A stretch of 64,000 nucleotides of DNA from Ogataea parapolymorpha DL-1 (Eukaryota > Ascomycota > Pichiomycetes > Pichiales > Pichiaceae). The stretch's first letter is position 1, and each line of letters starts with the position of its first letter. Shown piece after piece: positions 37,020-45,855 of the stretch. The translations under genes were made by a program, and so were the position numbers. The stretch covers positions 868,001-932,000 of the forward strand of contig NC_027862.1 of assembly GCF_000187245.1 (NCBI RefSeq). The letters run 5' to 3'. The notes beneath the pieces were generated by a model. The model was given only the letters and a program-made list of their open reading frames with translations. It was not told the origin of the DNA and did not search any database.

Positions 37020-37069
37020 TTTAGTTCAATATTGAGAAAAAATTGAGATATATATATTTAATAAAAATC

Positions 37070-39940
37070 ATGTCGCAAATGAAGGGCCTTGTCCAATTCA
37101 TCACGGACATCCGAAACTCCAAGGAACAAGAGCAGGAGGATAGGCGTGTCCAATCTGAGCTCGTACACATTCAAAAACAGTTCCAACAGCCCAACCTTTC
37201 CGGCTATCATCGCAAGAAGTACATCTGCAAGCTACTGTATATTTACCTGATGGGCCATGAGCTCACGTTTGGCCTGGGGGAAGCAATGGCCCTTGCCTGC
37301 TCGAAGGTCTATTCTGAAAAGTCCATTGGATATCTCGCTCTGTCGCTGTTCTACCAGACGCGCACAGAGGCTGTCGACGCGATATTTGAGACTATCCACA
37401 ATGATCTCGCCCATCCGAAGGAGGACTTCGTCTGTCTTGCGCTTCAGTTTCTCTCTTCTGTGGCGGATTCGGACGCATACAGCAGGGCTTTTGAGGACGA
37501 AGTATTCCTTTTGATAAGGTCGCCCGTTTCATCGACTTTAATCCGCAAAAAAGCCGTTCTGACGTTGCTGCAGCTGCTCAAAATTGACCCCCTCCTAGTC
37601 ACCAGACACCCAAACCTGATTTCCCGCGTTGCACCGCTTATCAACGACTCTGATTTTGGGGTAAGTATAGCTGCCGTCTCGCTGGTCCAGCATGTCGCCA
37701 AACTGGACCTGGATCTGTGCAACAGCTGTACCACGCTAGCCCTTGAAAAACTACACAAGATCGTTGTCGAGGCCGAATGTCCCGCCTCGCATATGTACCA
37801 CGGCATTCCTGCGCCGTGGCTGACTGTCAAGCTGTTCCAGCTGCTCGAAACTCTGGTCCCTAACGTCGACGCAAAGCCCTTGGACCAGGCCAACATGCAC
37901 ACCGTCAAGACCGTAATCCAGCGGGCCATTTCCACAGCCCTATCGCAGGCCCCGTTGATGTCTGCCGAGGCACGGCACACGAGGGATTTTGTCCTGCTGG
38001 GCGCCGTGTCGCTGGCCGCACACGTGGATCCGTCTCCCGATCAGTCGACAATTGCAGCCGACGCGCTTTGCCAGCTGCTGCAGTCCACGGAAACAAACAC
38101 GCGCTACCTAAGCCTGGCTGCTTTGGCAAAGCTCGCAGCAAGAAACGACGACCCCGTTTTGATGACTATCAACAAGCACATAGAGCAGATTTCCTCTCTG
38201 CTTCGCGATAGAGACGTTTCTGTGAGGCGACTATCTTTGGATCTCATTTATATTATTTGCAACTCGGATACGGTCCAACAAATGTGCCGACAGTTGCTGG
38301 AATACCTTTCTGTGACTGATTTTGCCATGAAGTCCGAGGTTGCCGTCAAAATCGCCGTGCTTGCGGAGAAATATGCCACAAATGCTACCTGGTACGTCAC
38401 CACCATGATGAAGCTGATTTCGGTGGCAGGAAACTATCTCGACGAAGAGGTGCGACAGCGGCTGATTCAGATCGTCGTCAACAACGACTCCATTCAGGCC
38501 ACGGCGTGCCGTCTCTGCTACAATGCGCTCAAATCGGGTACTTATCCGGAGTCTATGGTGAAGGTGGCTGCGTTTTTACTTGGCGAATTTGGCACGCAGC
38601 TGGATATCCCGCTTGTGCAGCAGTTTGACCTGCTGTACAGCTGCTACTTCCAGACTTCTGTCATGGCCAGATGTGTTCTGCTATCGAGTTTCCTCAAGTT
38701 CTACGTCCACGAGCCGCAGCTCAGACTGCGAATTTTGGAACTATACGAACAAGAATCCAACTCATTCATCGCAGAGATCCAGCAGCGGTGTCTGGAGTAT
38801 TCTAAGCTGGTCACACTGCCAGATAACTCGCTATTGAGTCTGGTGGTGGTAGACATGCCTCCATTCCAGTCGAAAATCTCACCTTTGATCTCCAGATTGG
38901 GGAATGTCCAGCAGCTGCAGCAGAGTTTCCAGTTGAACCTGCCATATGCTGCACACTCGTCGTCGTCGCTAGAAAGACCCAAGTCGCCCAAAAAACCCGC
39001 TCCGCCTCGCCCCAGAAGCAGGAAGAACACCAACTCACTTATGTCTCCGTCGCTGAACACTGCTTCTGCCAGTCCAAGCCGGGCAGAAACAGACGACTCG
39101 TCGCGGTCCATGTCGCACTTCTCGGACTCGCATTTCTCCTACAATTCCACGGCAAACCCATCTGTTGACCAACTGCCAGCATTCAGCCCCAACTGGAAAG
39201 AGGGATACTACCGTCTATTGCATTACGACCAGGGTATATTCTACGAAGACTCGTTGTTCAAGATTTTGTTCAGACTCCGAAGAAATCACGCCCAGCTGCA
39301 TTACGAGTTGTCTTATTCCAATAAGTCGCCCAGTACAATCAGTGGCCTGACAAGTGAGGTGGTTACTAATCTGAGCAATACCGAGGACCCCGGCTATGTG
39401 ATCAAAATCATCAAACATCCGGAGTCCACCATCACCGCCAATTCGAAATCGGTCCAGATTTTCGACGTCAGCGTGCGGAAGCCGTACCTCGACAGAGAAG
39501 TACCGATCATCAATATATCATTTGTGTGCGGGACCCTGTGCCAATACAAGCTACGGCTTCCGGCTGTGGTTGGGAAAATCATGGTCAAAGGTACACCGCT
39601 ATCCAAAGAGTCATTCTTCACCAGATGGAGTCAGGTCAGCAGTTTGCCTGGTGGAGAGTGCCAGAAAGTAATCCGGCTTTCCTCCCCGATGCAGACGGTA
39701 ATTCTGAGCCGGGCCATGCAGCTCTTTGGATTCAACTTGCTCAAGAACATCGACTACAACATGCACAATATCGTGTGCACGGGTATTTTGAGCATGGCAG
39801 CAGGGGGAGCAGGATGCTTGATGCGGATCGAGACAAATCCTCAGGATGCTCGGGTTCTCCGAATTACCATGCGATGCACTGTTTCTGGGCTTGCAGACAT
39901 TTTGGTGGGCACGTTGACAGATCTGTTAAATAACATTTAA
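37070..39940 (+). CDS. APL3: AP-2 adaptor complex alpha subunit
   Basis: The protein has 956 aa from the ATG at 37070, starting MSQMKGLVQFITDIRNSK, the diagnostic alpha-adaptin N-terminus; a TTG extension was dropped. The trunk (about 1-600) is an adaptin HEAT solenoid with KKYICKLLYIYLMGHEL. A Ser/Pro-rich hinge (about 640-720) joins the C-terminal appendage. AP-2 selects cargo for clathrin endocytosis at the plasma membrane. It shares this window with SLA1 and with the AP-1 partner LAA1. Confidence 0.93.
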   Translation: MSQMKGLVQFITDIRNSKEQEQEDRRVQSELVHIQKQFQQPNLSGYHRKKYICKLLYIYLMGHELTFGLGEAMALACSKVYSEKSIGYLALSLFYQTRTEAVDAIFETIHNDLAHPKEDFVCLALQFLSSVADSDAYSRAFEDEVFLLIRSPVSSTLIRKKAVLTLLQLLKIDPLLVTRHPNLISRVAPLINDSDFGVSIAAVSLVQHVAKLDLDLCNSCTTLALEKLHKIVVEAECPASHMYHGIPAPWLTVKLFQLLETLVPNVDAKPLDQANMHTVKTVIQRAISTALSQAPLMSAEARHTRDFVLLGAVSLAAHVDPSPDQSTIAADALCQLLQSTETNTRYLSLAALAKLAARNDDPVLMTINKHIEQISSLLRDRDVSVRRLSLDLIYIICNSDTVQQMCRQLLEYLSVTDFAMKSEVAVKIAVLAEKYATNATWYVTTMMKLISVAGNYLDEEVRQRLIQIVVNNDSIQATACRLCYNALKSGTYPESMVKVAAFLLGEFGTQLDIPLVQQFDLLYSCYFQTSVMARCVLLSSFLKFYVHEPQLRLRILELYEQESNSFIAEIQQRCLEYSKLVTLPDNSLLSLVVVDMPPFQSKISPLISRLGNVQQLQQSFQLNLPYAAHSSSSLERPKSPKKPAPPRPRSRKNTNSLMSPSLNTASASPSRAETDDSSRSMSHFSDSHFSYNSTANPSVDQLPAFSPNWKEGYYRLLHYDQGIFYEDSLFKILFRLRRNHAQLHYELSYSNKSPSTISGLTSEVVTNLSNTEDPGYVIKIIKHPESTITANSKSVQIFDVSVRKPYLDREVPIINISFVCGTLCQYKLRLPAVVGKIMVKGTPLSKESFFTRWSQVSSLPGGECQKVIRLSSPMQTVILSRAMQLFGFNLLKNIDYNMHNIVCTGILSMAAGGAGCLMRIETNPQDARVLRITMRCTVSGLADILVGTLTDLLNNI

Positions 39941-39983
39941 AATACATGATACATGATTTTAGCGTGATTTTTACTAGAAAAAA

Positions 39984-40748
39984 ATGTTCACTCTGATAAG
40001 GTCTCGAATTTTTATTAGACTTAAGCATTTTCCATCCATGAGTTTGGAGTACACATCCGAGAGAGGCGTGGAACTGGTCTCGAATGCTAATAAGATTGCC
40101 CAGAGAGTCAAGGAGCTGAACGATAAGGCAAGACTGGTGTGTGTTTCGAAGTTCAAACCGGCTAGCGACATCAAGGCACTGTACGACGCCGGATACAGAC
40201 ATTTTGGCGAGAATTATGTTCAAGAACTTTTGGAAAAGGCCAAAGTGCTACCAAAAGATATCCAATGGCACTTCATTGGCGGATTGCAAACTAACAAAAC
40301 CAAGGATCTTGCGAAAAACATCGATAACCTGTACGCTGTGGAAACGATCGACACCGAGAAAAAAGCTCGCAAACTGAACGATGTGCGCGCGCAGTGTGGA
40401 AAGCCGATAATTAACGTCTACATCCAGGTGAACACCTCAGGGGAAGAACAGAAGTCGGGCATTGCTCCGGAAGAGTGCTTGCAGCTGGCGAAAATCATCG
40501 TCAACGAATGTCCGAAACTCAATCTGGAGGGCTTGATGACCATTGGGTCAATTGTGCAGTCAATCTCGAGCGACGAGAACCAGGACTTCAAGACCCTTGT
40601 GGAAGTTAGCAAGAAGCTGGAGGCCGAGCTCGGAAGAAAATTGGAGCTGAGCATGGGAATGAGTAACGATTTCGAAGAGGCTCTCAGACAGGGCTCGAGC
40701 TCTGTGAGAGTTGGATCGAATATATTCGGTAGCAGACCTACAAAATAA
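39984..40748 (+). CDS. YBL036C: PLP-binding homeostasis protein (YggS/PLPBP, YBL036C family)
   Basis: The protein has 254 aa. The fold type III PLP barrel is clear: VSKFKPASDI (PLP lysine), FGENYVQEL, WHFIGGLQTNK, and the C-terminal SMGMSNDFEEAL plus SSSVRVGSNIFG. The first 18 residues (MFTLIRSRIFIRLKHFPS) are basic, hydrophobic and free of acidic residues, and a second ATG at 40038 begins the usual cytosolic form. Family members bind pyridoxal phosphate without known catalysis and maintain vitamin B6 and amino-acid balance. Confidence 0.93.
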   Translation: MFTLIRSRIFIRLKHFPSMSLEYTSERGVELVSNANKIAQRVKELNDKARLVCVSKFKPASDIKALYDAGYRHFGENYVQELLEKAKVLPKDIQWHFIGGLQTNKTKDLAKNIDNLYAVETIDTEKKARKLNDVRAQCGKPIINVYIQVNTSGEEQKSGIAPEECLQLAKIIVNECPKLNLEGLMTIGSIVQSISSDENQDFKTLVEVSKKLEAELGRKLELSMGMSNDFEEALRQGSSSVRVGSNIFGSRPTK

Positions 40749-40789
40749 AGATGTAATTCTAATTTATTTTTCATTTTTCCTATTTTCCT

Positions 40790-42418
40790 ATGGGCCCTAG
40801 AAAACAGGCCACCAGGCGATCCACGAGATCACAAATAAAGAAATCCGAGCCTGTCGTTGAGGAAGAGGAACAAGTTATTTCAGGACCTACTACCTCTGAA
40901 GGCCTGCTACAATCGATCGGCATAACTCAATATGTTTTTGAGCTTATTGATAAACAGGCCTCGATAGCAGACTGGATCCAGTGGTTTGTTCTGGTTTTTG
41001 TTGCGAACGTGATATACGTCTTGTTCAACGACAAATCGAAGGGCGACTCGTTCAATGTACAATATTTGTACGACTCTATCTTCACATTGCTGTGTGTTGT
41101 TTGTCAGGTGGCCGTCGTCTTCCATCATCTTTGGAAAAAATATAAAGTGACCGGCCAAAACGCTCCACAACTGCCGGAACTGGAACTCATCTACGCTGTC
41201 TTCATTCCACTTGCCATCGCGCTCATGCGAAGCCCAAGGAATCTGGTCCTCGTTGCAGGCTCTGTAGCGCTGGTGTCTGATTTGCAGGAGCTCGTGAAAA
41301 TTGGAGTCTCTGTGCTCTTGGAAATTCAGCTGCTCACATCACATGAAAGTATCGAGTCTTTGCCCTTCGTTTTTGTTCTTGCTGGTCCAGTGTGGCATGT
41401 GACCGTTACGTCCCTGCTGAAGTATGTGGCTCCGAACTCGTTCTCCAAAAGCGAAAGAAACATTTTGGGAACTCTTGCCGTTGCTCTGGTTCTGTTCATC
41501 AACACGCAGTCTTTGGTACACCTCCAAATTCTCCAGAAACTTATGGTTTCATTTTCTGCGGCCACAGGGGTCTGCTACACAATCTACCTGGTGTACGAAA
41601 ACACCGACCGGAATTGGGCCGTTCTTGCAATTTTGCAGGCAGCATTCTATGGCATAGGGGTTCATCTTTCCATTTACTTTCTGATACCGGTACTTAAGGA
41701 GCATCCTTTCTTGTGGCTGCAAAATTACATCCAGGAAACAGAATCCCGATGGTTCATCTTCCAACTCTGGCTTTGTGGACTTTTCATCGTTCTGCCTTCT
41801 CTGTTCATCATTGCGCCGGTGTTTCCATTGGATGTGCGTCGTAAAGTGTGGCATTTCATTTTGTTTGCAGCTTTGTCGTACCCGCTACTCGTTGATCCTC
41901 AGATAGTCGCTCTGGCACTGATCGGACTATTTGGCCTGTTGCTGCTGGTGGAACTGCAAAGAGCTTTGCGAATCCCGCCATTCGGCAACTTTTTCCAACA
42001 GAAGTTTACTGATTTCCTAGACGAAAAGGACATAAAGGGTGAGATCGTCTCGTCATACCTATTTCTGGTGCTGGGCGTTGCACTGCCGATATGGCTTGAC
42101 CCCGAGGCTCCGGAGGCAATTGCAGGTTTGGTCACTGTCGGTCTCGGCGACTCGTTTGCATCTCTTCTGGGCAAGCGGATAGGAGCCAATTGCTGGCCAG
42201 GAACGAAGAAAACGGTCGAAGGATCCGTCGCGTTTGTGACAGCTACTGCAGGTGGCTTGGCTCTGTTCAAGCTGTTAGGCCAGAACGATTTCTCCTATTC
42301 TAACATTTTATGCACAGCAATGCTTTCTGCAATGGTGGAGGGATGCACTACAATGAACGATAACCTACTGGTGCCAATATTCACCTATCTGTGTTTGACT
42401 GTCTTCAAGTACTTCTAG
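40790..42418 (+). CDS. SEC59: Dolichol kinase
   Basis: The protein has 542 aa. A basic N-terminus (KQATRRSTRSQIKK) and acidic stretch precede about 12 hydrophobic segments. The C-terminal third carries the CTP-binding signature: LVTVGLGDSFASLLGKRIG, then TKKTVEGSVAF. The enzyme phosphorylates dolichol with CTP in the ER, feeding N-glycosylation, GPI anchors and O-mannosylation. The length is near the S. cerevisiae 519 aa. It follows the PLP protein by 41 bp. Confidence 0.93.
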   Translation: MGPRKQATRRSTRSQIKKSEPVVEEEEQVISGPTTSEGLLQSIGITQYVFELIDKQASIADWIQWFVLVFVANVIYVLFNDKSKGDSFNVQYLYDSIFTLLCVVCQVAVVFHHLWKKYKVTGQNAPQLPELELIYAVFIPLAIALMRSPRNLVLVAGSVALVSDLQELVKIGVSVLLEIQLLTSHESIESLPFVFVLAGPVWHVTVTSLLKYVAPNSFSKSERNILGTLAVALVLFINTQSLVHLQILQKLMVSFSAATGVCYTIYLVYENTDRNWAVLAILQAAFYGIGVHLSIYFLIPVLKEHPFLWLQNYIQETESRWFIFQLWLCGLFIVLPSLFIIAPVFPLDVRRKVWHFILFAALSYPLLVDPQIVALALIGLFGLLLLVELQRALRIPPFGNFFQQKFTDFLDEKDIKGEIVSSYLFLVLGVALPIWLDPEAPEAIAGLVTVGLGDSFASLLGKRIGANCWPGTKKTVEGSVAFVTATAGGLALFKLLGQNDFSYSNILCTAMLSAMVEGCTTMNDNLLVPIFTYLCLTVFKYF

Positions 42419-42472
42419 CCTTGCCTCCACCGCCACTCTAAAAAAATTAATAGATCTATACAGTAAACTGAC

Positions 42473-43098
42473 ATGGACTTGGAGTTCGTGAAAAGGGTCG
42501 AATTTACAAAGGTAAGACCTAACATTTGAATTGCTAATAATAGGTTGCTCGATTACCCCAACCATCCTTTGATTTGCCGGATCTGGCTGGATACCCCCAG
42601 ATCAAACAGATAAACACCGAGCTAGAGGGAGAACGATATATTCAATTGAACGTGCAAAACACGCCTGAATGGATAAACTACGTTTGTGAACTTCTGAAAA
42701 AGAGCGATGCACTAGGGATTGTTGCTATTCTAGACTGTGCTTACCAGTTCGGGTCTGCTGATATAGTGAACTCTGGTCTTTATCAGATTAAAAAACAGTT
42801 GCAAAAAGATAATTCAGGCACGGAAGCAGGCGAGTTGCTAAAGCGAGTAGTTGTTTATGACAATTTTGAAAACCTTGGCGACGTGAACAAGTTGCTGAAC
42901 AACATCTTGGATATGATACCGACACAGTTCCAGGATCGACCTCTAAATTGCATCCTCGTCTCCAATACATCAATTTTCTATTGGAATCTCCGCGATGAGG
43001 AGAACTTCGACGACCTTGCCGAGCTCCATCGCATATGCAGACAATTATCCTCGAAACTCGGGTGCTACGTGCTGTCGAGCCGAAGTCTCTTCGAGTAA
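42473..43098 (+). CDS. Rad51/RecA-fold paralogue without a Walker A motif (Shu/Xrcc2-like)
   Basis: The gene is spliced: exon 1 at 42473-42511 (13 codons) and exon 2 at 42544-43098, giving 197 aa starting MDLEFVKRVEFTK. The pattern is that of a RecA core: a beta strand VAILDCAYQF in the place of Rad51's YIDTEG strand, then helix, VVVYDNFENL, and a Walker-B-like CILVSNTSIFYWN close to Xrcc2's ILDSLSAFYW. The expected GKT P-loop is absent. Yeast Shu-complex proteins Psy3 and Csm2 are Rad51-like folds of similar size without Walker motifs. The assignment is structural inference; Rad55/57 are less likely because of the short length. Confidence 0.5.
42512..42543 (+). other. 32-nt intron in the Rad51-like gene
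   Basis: GTAAGA at the 5' end, GCTAAT as branch-like site about 10 nt before the end, and TAG at 42541-42543. Removal joins codon 13 (AAG) to GTT in frame; exon 2 alone has no ATG near its start. Confidence 0.8.
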
Positions 43099-43190
43099 GG
43101 CATGCTTCATACACCCGTACACCGCAAACTAGATATTCGAATAAAAATTTTTTAGAGCGACATACAGATCAAGAAAATCATCTGGACAGA

Positions 43191-43910
43191 ATGGCCACCG
43201 AAGACCTCAAACCAAAGATTCTTTCGCAGGTCGAGTTCTACTTCTCGGACTCGAACCTTTTGAATGACAAGTTCCTCTTCACCACTCAACAAGCCAACGA
43301 CGGCTGGGTTCCAATTAGCGTCATTTCGCAATTCGAGCGGATGAAGAAGTACAGACCGATCGAGACCATTGTCGAGGCCCTGAGACAGTCTGAGAGCCTT
43401 TTGGAGGTCTCTGAGAATGGTGAGATGGTGAGAAGGAAGACTCCATTGCCAGCAAACCAGAACGAGGTCCAGGTTGCAATCAACAAGAGAAGCGTTTTCG
43501 TCGAGCATTTGCCGGAGGATGCCACTTTGGACGAGCTCATTGAGTTCTTTGGAAAGTTTGCCCCTGTGAACCAGGTCCGAATGAAGAAAAGGGACAAGAA
43601 GTTTGTTGGATCTGTTTTTGTCGAGTTCAAGAAAGAAGAGGACGCACAGAAATTCGTGTCTGCCGAGGAGAAGCCAAAGTACAACGATAAGGAGCTTAAT
43701 GTGATTAGCAAGGTCAGCTATGACGAATATAAGGCCCAGAAGTTTGGCGAGAGAAGAGGCGGCCGTGGCAGAAAGGAAAAATACAGAAAGGACGACCAGA
43801 AGGACCGTAAGAGAGAAGAGTCTCCAAAGAGAGAAGAAAGGGGCGAGAAGGAAGACAGAAACGACACGAAGGAGGAAAAAGAGCCAAAGGACGACAAGAA
43901 GGAAGAGTAA
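43191..43910 (+). CDS. LHP1: La RNA-binding protein
   Basis: The protein has 239 aa from the ATG at 43191. The La motif (about 5-90: KILSQVEFYFSDSNLLNDKFL, VPISVISQFERMKK) is followed by an RRM (about 97-180: RSVFVEHLPED, KKFVGSVFVEF) and a Lys/Glu/Arg-rich tail. La binds UUU-OH ends of Pol III transcripts and protects pre-tRNAs and U6. It would serve snRNA/tRNA maturation in the same cell that uses the U2 and U5 genes here. The acidic/basic tail probably holds the nuclear signal. Confidence 0.95.
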   Translation: MATEDLKPKILSQVEFYFSDSNLLNDKFLFTTQQANDGWVPISVISQFERMKKYRPIETIVEALRQSESLLEVSENGEMVRRKTPLPANQNEVQVAINKRSVFVEHLPEDATLDELIEFFGKFAPVNQVRMKKRDKKFVGSVFVEFKKEEDAQKFVSAEEKPKYNDKELNVISKVSYDEYKAQKFGERRGGRGRKEKYRKDDQKDRKREESPKREERGEKEDRNDTKEEKEPKDDKKEE

Positions 43911-43982
43911 TGTATACTACGTATCTAGACTGAATGTGCTTACATAATGCTAAACGGTGACACTTTTCAACTTTTTTTTGAG

Positions 43983-43993
43983 ACGCGACGCGA
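43983..43993. promoter_or_regulatory. Tandem ACGCGA boxes upstream of POL12
   Basis: Two overlapping ACGCGA units (43983-43988 and 43988-43993) lie 18 bp before the POL12 ATG. ACGCGA is a one-base variant of the MCB site that controls DNA replication genes in G1/S. Confidence 0.45.
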
Positions 43994-44010
43994 TTTAAAA
44001 AAGCTAAGAT

Positions 44011-45822
44011 ATGGCGTCCCAAAGCGTGCTGCTTCAGTTCAATTTGAAGCCTGAGGATTCCGATGTTGGCTCAAAATGCGAGGAGCTGATGGCCATATTT
44101 GGTCTGAGTGTAGAAGACCTGTTTGTCCAATGGGAGACATACGTGATGAACGCGAGTGCAGCAGATGATCCGCTGCAGTTGAACGTTGAGAATCTCGGGA
44201 GACTTCAGGAACATCTCCAGAAAAAGCTTGTGAAAAGCCAGCAAAAGACACCGCTCTCTTCAGTCAAGCGTCCGATGATGAGAACGCCAAACATGCACCT
44301 AATACCATCGACACCGTCCGCGAAGAAGCGCAGGACAGACACACCACAGAGTGCCGATGTCAGTTTTACTGCAGTGGGGTCGTCGCCGTTGCGATCTTCT
44401 CCCACAAGATCTGCCGTTTCAGGCGAAATCATCGAGACACTGAACGGTCATCTTGACGTGCTTCCTGGTAGCGGAATCAGGCCGAAGCTGTTGGCCAATT
44501 TCAATCCTCAAAAATACAAGTTCCGCACCATGAATCAAAAACTTCTCGAAGTGGCAGACTATTTGGACGAGCAAATTGACAGCATGGCCAAGGTTGTGCT
44601 TGAACACTACAAATTCGACAGCGAGGAGTTTGGTAACCCAAATATCCAGTCCCAGAATGAGATCCTCACTGTGGGACGTATCGTGCCAGACTCGCCATTG
44701 ACTGCCTCAGATGCTGACTTGAACGCAAATTCGCTGTTTCTGGAAACGTCACGACTTGGCGGAATAGGCCAAAGAATTAAGCTGGACCTCTCCTCGCTCC
44801 AAAACTACTCATTTTTCCCTGGCCAGATCGTTTGTTTCCGCGGCCAAAATTTGACAGGAGAGTTCTTCAAAGTCACCGAAACGCACCAAATCCCATTTTT
44901 AGAATCACCTGTCTCATCCGCCGAGGAGCTGCAGTCGTATGAGTACGGAGCAGGAAACATGAAGGTGGTCTTCACCGCAGGACCGTACACGCCGCAGAGA
45001 GAGCTTGAATACACCCATCTGGCAGAATTTGTGGACAAAATGAATAATGAGGTGCGTCCAGATACAGTGGTGATGTTTGGGCCTTTTGTGGACGTCAACC
45101 ACGCACAAGTAGCGGACGGAACGCTGCACTTCGACGGGCTCGAAAAACAGCCAGCTACGCTAGACGACGTGTTTCGTGCCGTGGTGGCACCTATCCTGCG
45201 GAAACTCGAATGCCTCGTTATTCTGGTCCCCTCTACGAAAGATGCCACCACCAAGCACGCCGCATATCCACAGGACTCGTTCGACAGAAAAAATTTGGGG
45301 ATGCCCAAAAACGTCAAGTGTTTCCCGAATCCAGCCACATTCCAACTGAACGAGTTTCTCGTCGGCTGCTCCAACAATGATATCTTCAAAGACCTCAAAG
45401 ACGTGGCCGTGGGCGCCCCCTTGAAAGAGTCGCGCTTTGACAGAATCTCTGGTCACGTGATCGAGCAGCGGCGATACTACCCGGTGTTCCCTGGCGGGCT
45501 GAAACAGAAACGGAGTCTCAAGGAGGACGAGCAGTCTGTGCACATCAGCGGCGCGGACCTGCACGTCAGTTATATGGGACTAGCTGAATTCAATACGTCT
45601 TTGCCTGACATTCTTGTGATTCCTTCGGAGCTCAAGGCGTTCAGCAAGATTGTGCAGAACGTGTTAGTGGTCAATCCTGGCACGTTTATGCGCCAGAATT
45701 CAGCAGGCTCGTATTGTGAGGTGAATCTCAAGGCACCAAAGCTTGATGAGCTCGAAAAAGTGGGCGACTTGTATCTGCACACTGTGTGGAAAAGAGTACG
45801 AGTGGATGTCAGGCGAACATAA
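44011..45822 (+). CDS. POL12: DNA polymerase alpha-primase B subunit
   Basis: The protein has 603 aa. The N-terminal helical domain (about 1-75) and Ser/Pro-rich linker precede an OB fold (about 220-300) and the inactive calcineurin-like phosphoesterase domain (VVMFGPFVDVNHAQV, YFPVFPG-like YYPVFPGG, VVNPGTFMRQNSAGSY). The subunit tethers primase to polymerase alpha and is phosphorylated in the cell cycle. The length is somewhat below S. cerevisiae Pol12 (705 aa), mainly in the linker. It ends 33 bp from the convergent IST2 stop. Confidence 0.95.
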   Translation: MASQSVLLQFNLKPEDSDVGSKCEELMAIFGLSVEDLFVQWETYVMNASAADDPLQLNVENLGRLQEHLQKKLVKSQQKTPLSSVKRPMMRTPNMHLIPSTPSAKKRRTDTPQSADVSFTAVGSSPLRSSPTRSAVSGEIIETLNGHLDVLPGSGIRPKLLANFNPQKYKFRTMNQKLLEVADYLDEQIDSMAKVVLEHYKFDSEEFGNPNIQSQNEILTVGRIVPDSPLTASDADLNANSLFLETSRLGGIGQRIKLDLSSLQNYSFFPGQIVCFRGQNLTGEFFKVTETHQIPFLESPVSSAEELQSYEYGAGNMKVVFTAGPYTPQRELEYTHLAEFVDKMNNEVRPDTVVMFGPFVDVNHAQVADGTLHFDGLEKQPATLDDVFRAVVAPILRKLECLVILVPSTKDATTKHAAYPQDSFDRKNLGMPKNVKCFPNPATFQLNEFLVGCSNNDIFKDLKDVAVGAPLKESRFDRISGHVIEQRRYYPVFPGGLKQKRSLKEDEQSVHISGADLHVSYMGLAEFNTSLPDILVIPSELKAFSKIVQNVLVVNPGTFMRQNSAGSYCEVNLKAPKLDELEKVGDLYLHTVWKRVRVDVRRT

Positions 45823-45855
45823 GGCTAACGAGGGTATATATTTAAAATATTCAGA

